Shown here piece by piece: positions 62,505 to 64,000 of a stretch of DNA of 64,000 nucleotides. Location: positions 21,698,501-21,762,500 of the forward strand of contig JAMJFZ010003163.1 in assembly GCA_026225945.1 (NCBI GenBank), read 5' to 3'. The stretch is from Cricetomys ansorgei (lineage: Eukaryota > Chordata > Mammalia > Rodentia > Nesomyidae). Below the pieces are notes generated by a model. The model had not been told where the DNA came from and did not search any database. It saw nothing but the letters and a program-made list of their open reading frames with translations. Both the position numbers and the translations under genes were made by a program. The stretch's first letter is position 1; each line of letters begins with the position of its first letter.

Positions 62505-62640
62505 GGAGACAAGTCTGTGCCATATATGGTGGCATGTTCTGCCATCCGGCTACTTGGGAAGTTGAGGCAGGAAGTTCAAGTAAGGAATACTAGATTGGCC
62601 TGTTATAGCAAGCTCCCCTCCCCCCCCAAAAAAGATAGAG
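62505..62640 (+). repeat. PB1 SINE
   Basis: ATATGGTGGCATGTTCTGCC, GCTACTTGGGAAGTTGAGGC and GTTCAAGTAAGGAATACTAG with a C8A8 end. Confidence 0.65.
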
Positions 62641-62729
62641 ACATATCTTTATCTCAAAATGAAGCATTTTGAGAAGCCCGGAATTGCCACAGATGCCCGC
62701 GCCCTAAGCACAGGGAATACTAAGCAAGG

Positions 62730-62752
62730 AGAGAGAGAGAGAGGGAGAGAGG
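62730..62752. repeat. GA-rich run
   Basis: AGGAGAGAGAGAGAGAGGGA. Confidence 0.85.
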
Positions 62753-62774
62753 AAATGGTGCTTTCACTTTGGAA

Positions 62775-62885
62775 ACAGGCACATAGGGCAGGAGGCTCAC
62801 AAGTTCAAGAAAGCTGGGGCTAACCAAGTGAATTCCAGGCCAGTTTGAGCTGCATACTGAGATGGTCCAGAAAACCAAGGCCAAG
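62775..62885 (+). repeat. B1-like fragment
   Basis: GGCAGGAGGCTCACAAGTTC and AATTCCAGGCCAGTTTGAGC resemble the central and right B1, strongly diverged. Confidence 0.4.
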
Positions 62886-63011
62886 CAGCCAGCCAACGAA
62901 ACAGGAGGCAGATGCACAGATGTGGGTGTTTGGTTGAACAGAGGTATGAACAGAATAGATAAAAGAAAGATAAGAATTAAGGTGCTAATTGAAAAAAAAA
63001 GAAAAGAAAAT

Positions 63012-63240
63012 AGGGGCTGGAGAGATGGCTCAGTGGTTAGAAGTACTTGCTGCTCTTTCAGAGGGCCCGAGTTTACAGAGGGTTCCCAGCACCCACAGGG
63101 CAGCTCACAGCTGATAACTCTGGCTCCAGCAGATCTAACAGCCTCTTCTGGCCTTTGCAGACAGCCATGCTCATGTACACAACCTCCAACAATGACAAAC
63201 ATGTATCCATAATCAAAATGAAAATAAATATTTAAAATCA
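63012..63240 (+). repeat. B2 SINE
   Basis: GGGGCTGGAGAGATGGCTCA head, GAAGTACTTGCTGCTCTTTC, TTCCCAGCACCCACAGGGCA and an AAAATGAAAATAAATA tail. Confidence 0.93.
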
Positions 63241-63407
63241 AACAAAGCCAAATGGTGTTTACTGAACAGAGGATGATGCTGTTACATGAGAACGCGGTTC
63301 TCTGGAGAGCGTGAAGGGACAGAAAGGGGCATAGCTCTCGGAGGGGAGGCTACAGTCTGACAGTGCCAGACTTCAGAGTATGACATACCTCAATGGCATT
63401 TGGGAGA

Positions 63408-63562
63408 CAATGGGTGCCAGGCTTGATGGTGCCTGCCTGCCTTTGCCTGCAATCCCAGCACTCAGGAGGCCGAGGCAGGTGGATCTCCATGAGTTTGATT
63501 CTAGCCTGGTCAATATAGTGAGTCCCAGGCCAGGAGAGGCTACATAGTGAGACCTTGTCTTT
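63408..63562 (+). repeat. B1 SINE
   Basis: GTGCCAGGCTTGATGGTGCC, CAATCCCAGCACTCAGGAGG and TACATAGTGAGACCTTGTCT. A short CTGCCTGCCTTTGCCTG expansion lies near the head. Confidence 0.9.
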
Positions 63563-63564
63563 TT

Positions 63565-63712
63565 TTCTCGAGTCAGGGTTTCTCTGTATAATTGCCCTGG
63601 CTGTCCTGGAACTCACTCTATAGACCAGGCTGGCCTTGAATTCACAGAGATCTACCTGCCTCTGCTTCCCAAGTGCTGGGATTAAAGGCATGGGCCACCA
63701 CCTGCCTAAGAT
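63565..63712 (-). repeat. B1 SINE, inverted partner
   Basis: CGAGTCAGGGTTTCTCTGTA, GGAACTCACTCTATAGACCA and GCTGGGATTAAAGGCATGGG. Tail-to-tail with the preceding B1. Confidence 0.93.
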
Positions 63713-64000
63713 GTCCCTGTTTTTTGTTTTTTTGTAAAGCAAAGCAAAGAAAGATAAAAGAAAACAGAGAGGTCAGGACAAAGGGAACTGAATCTGTAGT
63801 GTGGGCTGGGCTCCCAGGAGTTGGACTGTGAGGTGCCGTCTACTGGTAACACTTTGAAACAGGAGTAAAAAAAATTCTACCTTGCAAGAGAATGTTTTCT
63901 AATTCTGTATTCTTAGCTTTAAAATGTTTGTTTCTATTACTTTGATATTTTCTGGTTGACCTAGAGGCTGTTTTTGTTTGGAACAAAAGGGATGTAAAAC
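63713..64000. other. unique stretch at the window end
   Basis: A short A/T-rich run (63719-63765); nothing else. Confidence 0.4.

Noticed and set aside
62720..63241. 173-codon minus-strand frame with hydrophobic stretches
   Set aside because: It is the reverse translation of a B2 SINE and A-rich flanks; the apparent membrane segments come from poly(T)-type codons.
1..64000. CRISPR arrays, operons, phage or plasmid features
   Set aside because: The repeats are dispersed SINEs, LTRs and LINEs, not regularly spaced. There is no ribosome-binding-site/ORF organisation. The DNA is a rodent chromosome.

Overview
This window is nuclear DNA of a muroid rodent. Both strands are packed with B1, proto-B1 (PB1), B2/B3 and B4-type SINEs. 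There are also MT/ORR1-type MaLR LTRs, URR1-type hAT elements, and older mammalian repeats (MIR, L2, L1M, a MER2-like Tigger). I saw no bacterial, plasmid or phage features, no CRISPR array and no free-standing RNA gene. I could not decide the genus; young rat-type ID elements are scarce.

The window is almost gene-free. The one credible gene signal is a CpG island (about 3700-4485) with GC boxes, an ETS site and CCAAT boxes. Inside it, a leftward splice donor at 4169/4168 suggests a gene that starts here and runs out of the left edge. No other exon can be supported. Every long open frame is low-complexity, repeat-derived or unsupported.

Layout. 1-3.3 kb: old SINEs and unique DNA, possibly the first intron of the leftward gene. 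3.7-4.5 kb: CpG-island promoter. 5.3-8 kb: mostly unique, with one protein-like minus-strand patch (5765-6255). 8-21 kb: a dense patchwork of LTR elements (MaLR pieces, one solo LTR inserted in a B3 SINE, two copies of a short unnamed LTR) and SINEs. 21-30 kb: unique DNA, SINEs, an L2 split by a B2, two URR1 copies and two CTCF-like motifs. 30.7-32 kb: a repeat-free block that looks like a developmental enhancer. 33-42.5 kb: SINEs, L1M and L2 remnants, a second non-coding candidate at 34.7 kb and a small orphan CpG-rich patch at 40.5 kb. 42.6-43.2 kb: a second AT-rich, repeat-free enhancer-like block. 43.7-64 kb: unique DNA with SINEs, a MER2-like element, MaLR pieces, L1M remnants and microsatellites.

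Overall this looks like a regulatory landscape flanking one promoter: repeat-rich DNA broken by a few repeat-free islands dense in homeodomain-type motifs. That the islands are conserved enhancers is inference from composition; no alignment was possible. Repeat family names come from pattern recognition, and SINE edges are good to about 10-20 bp.
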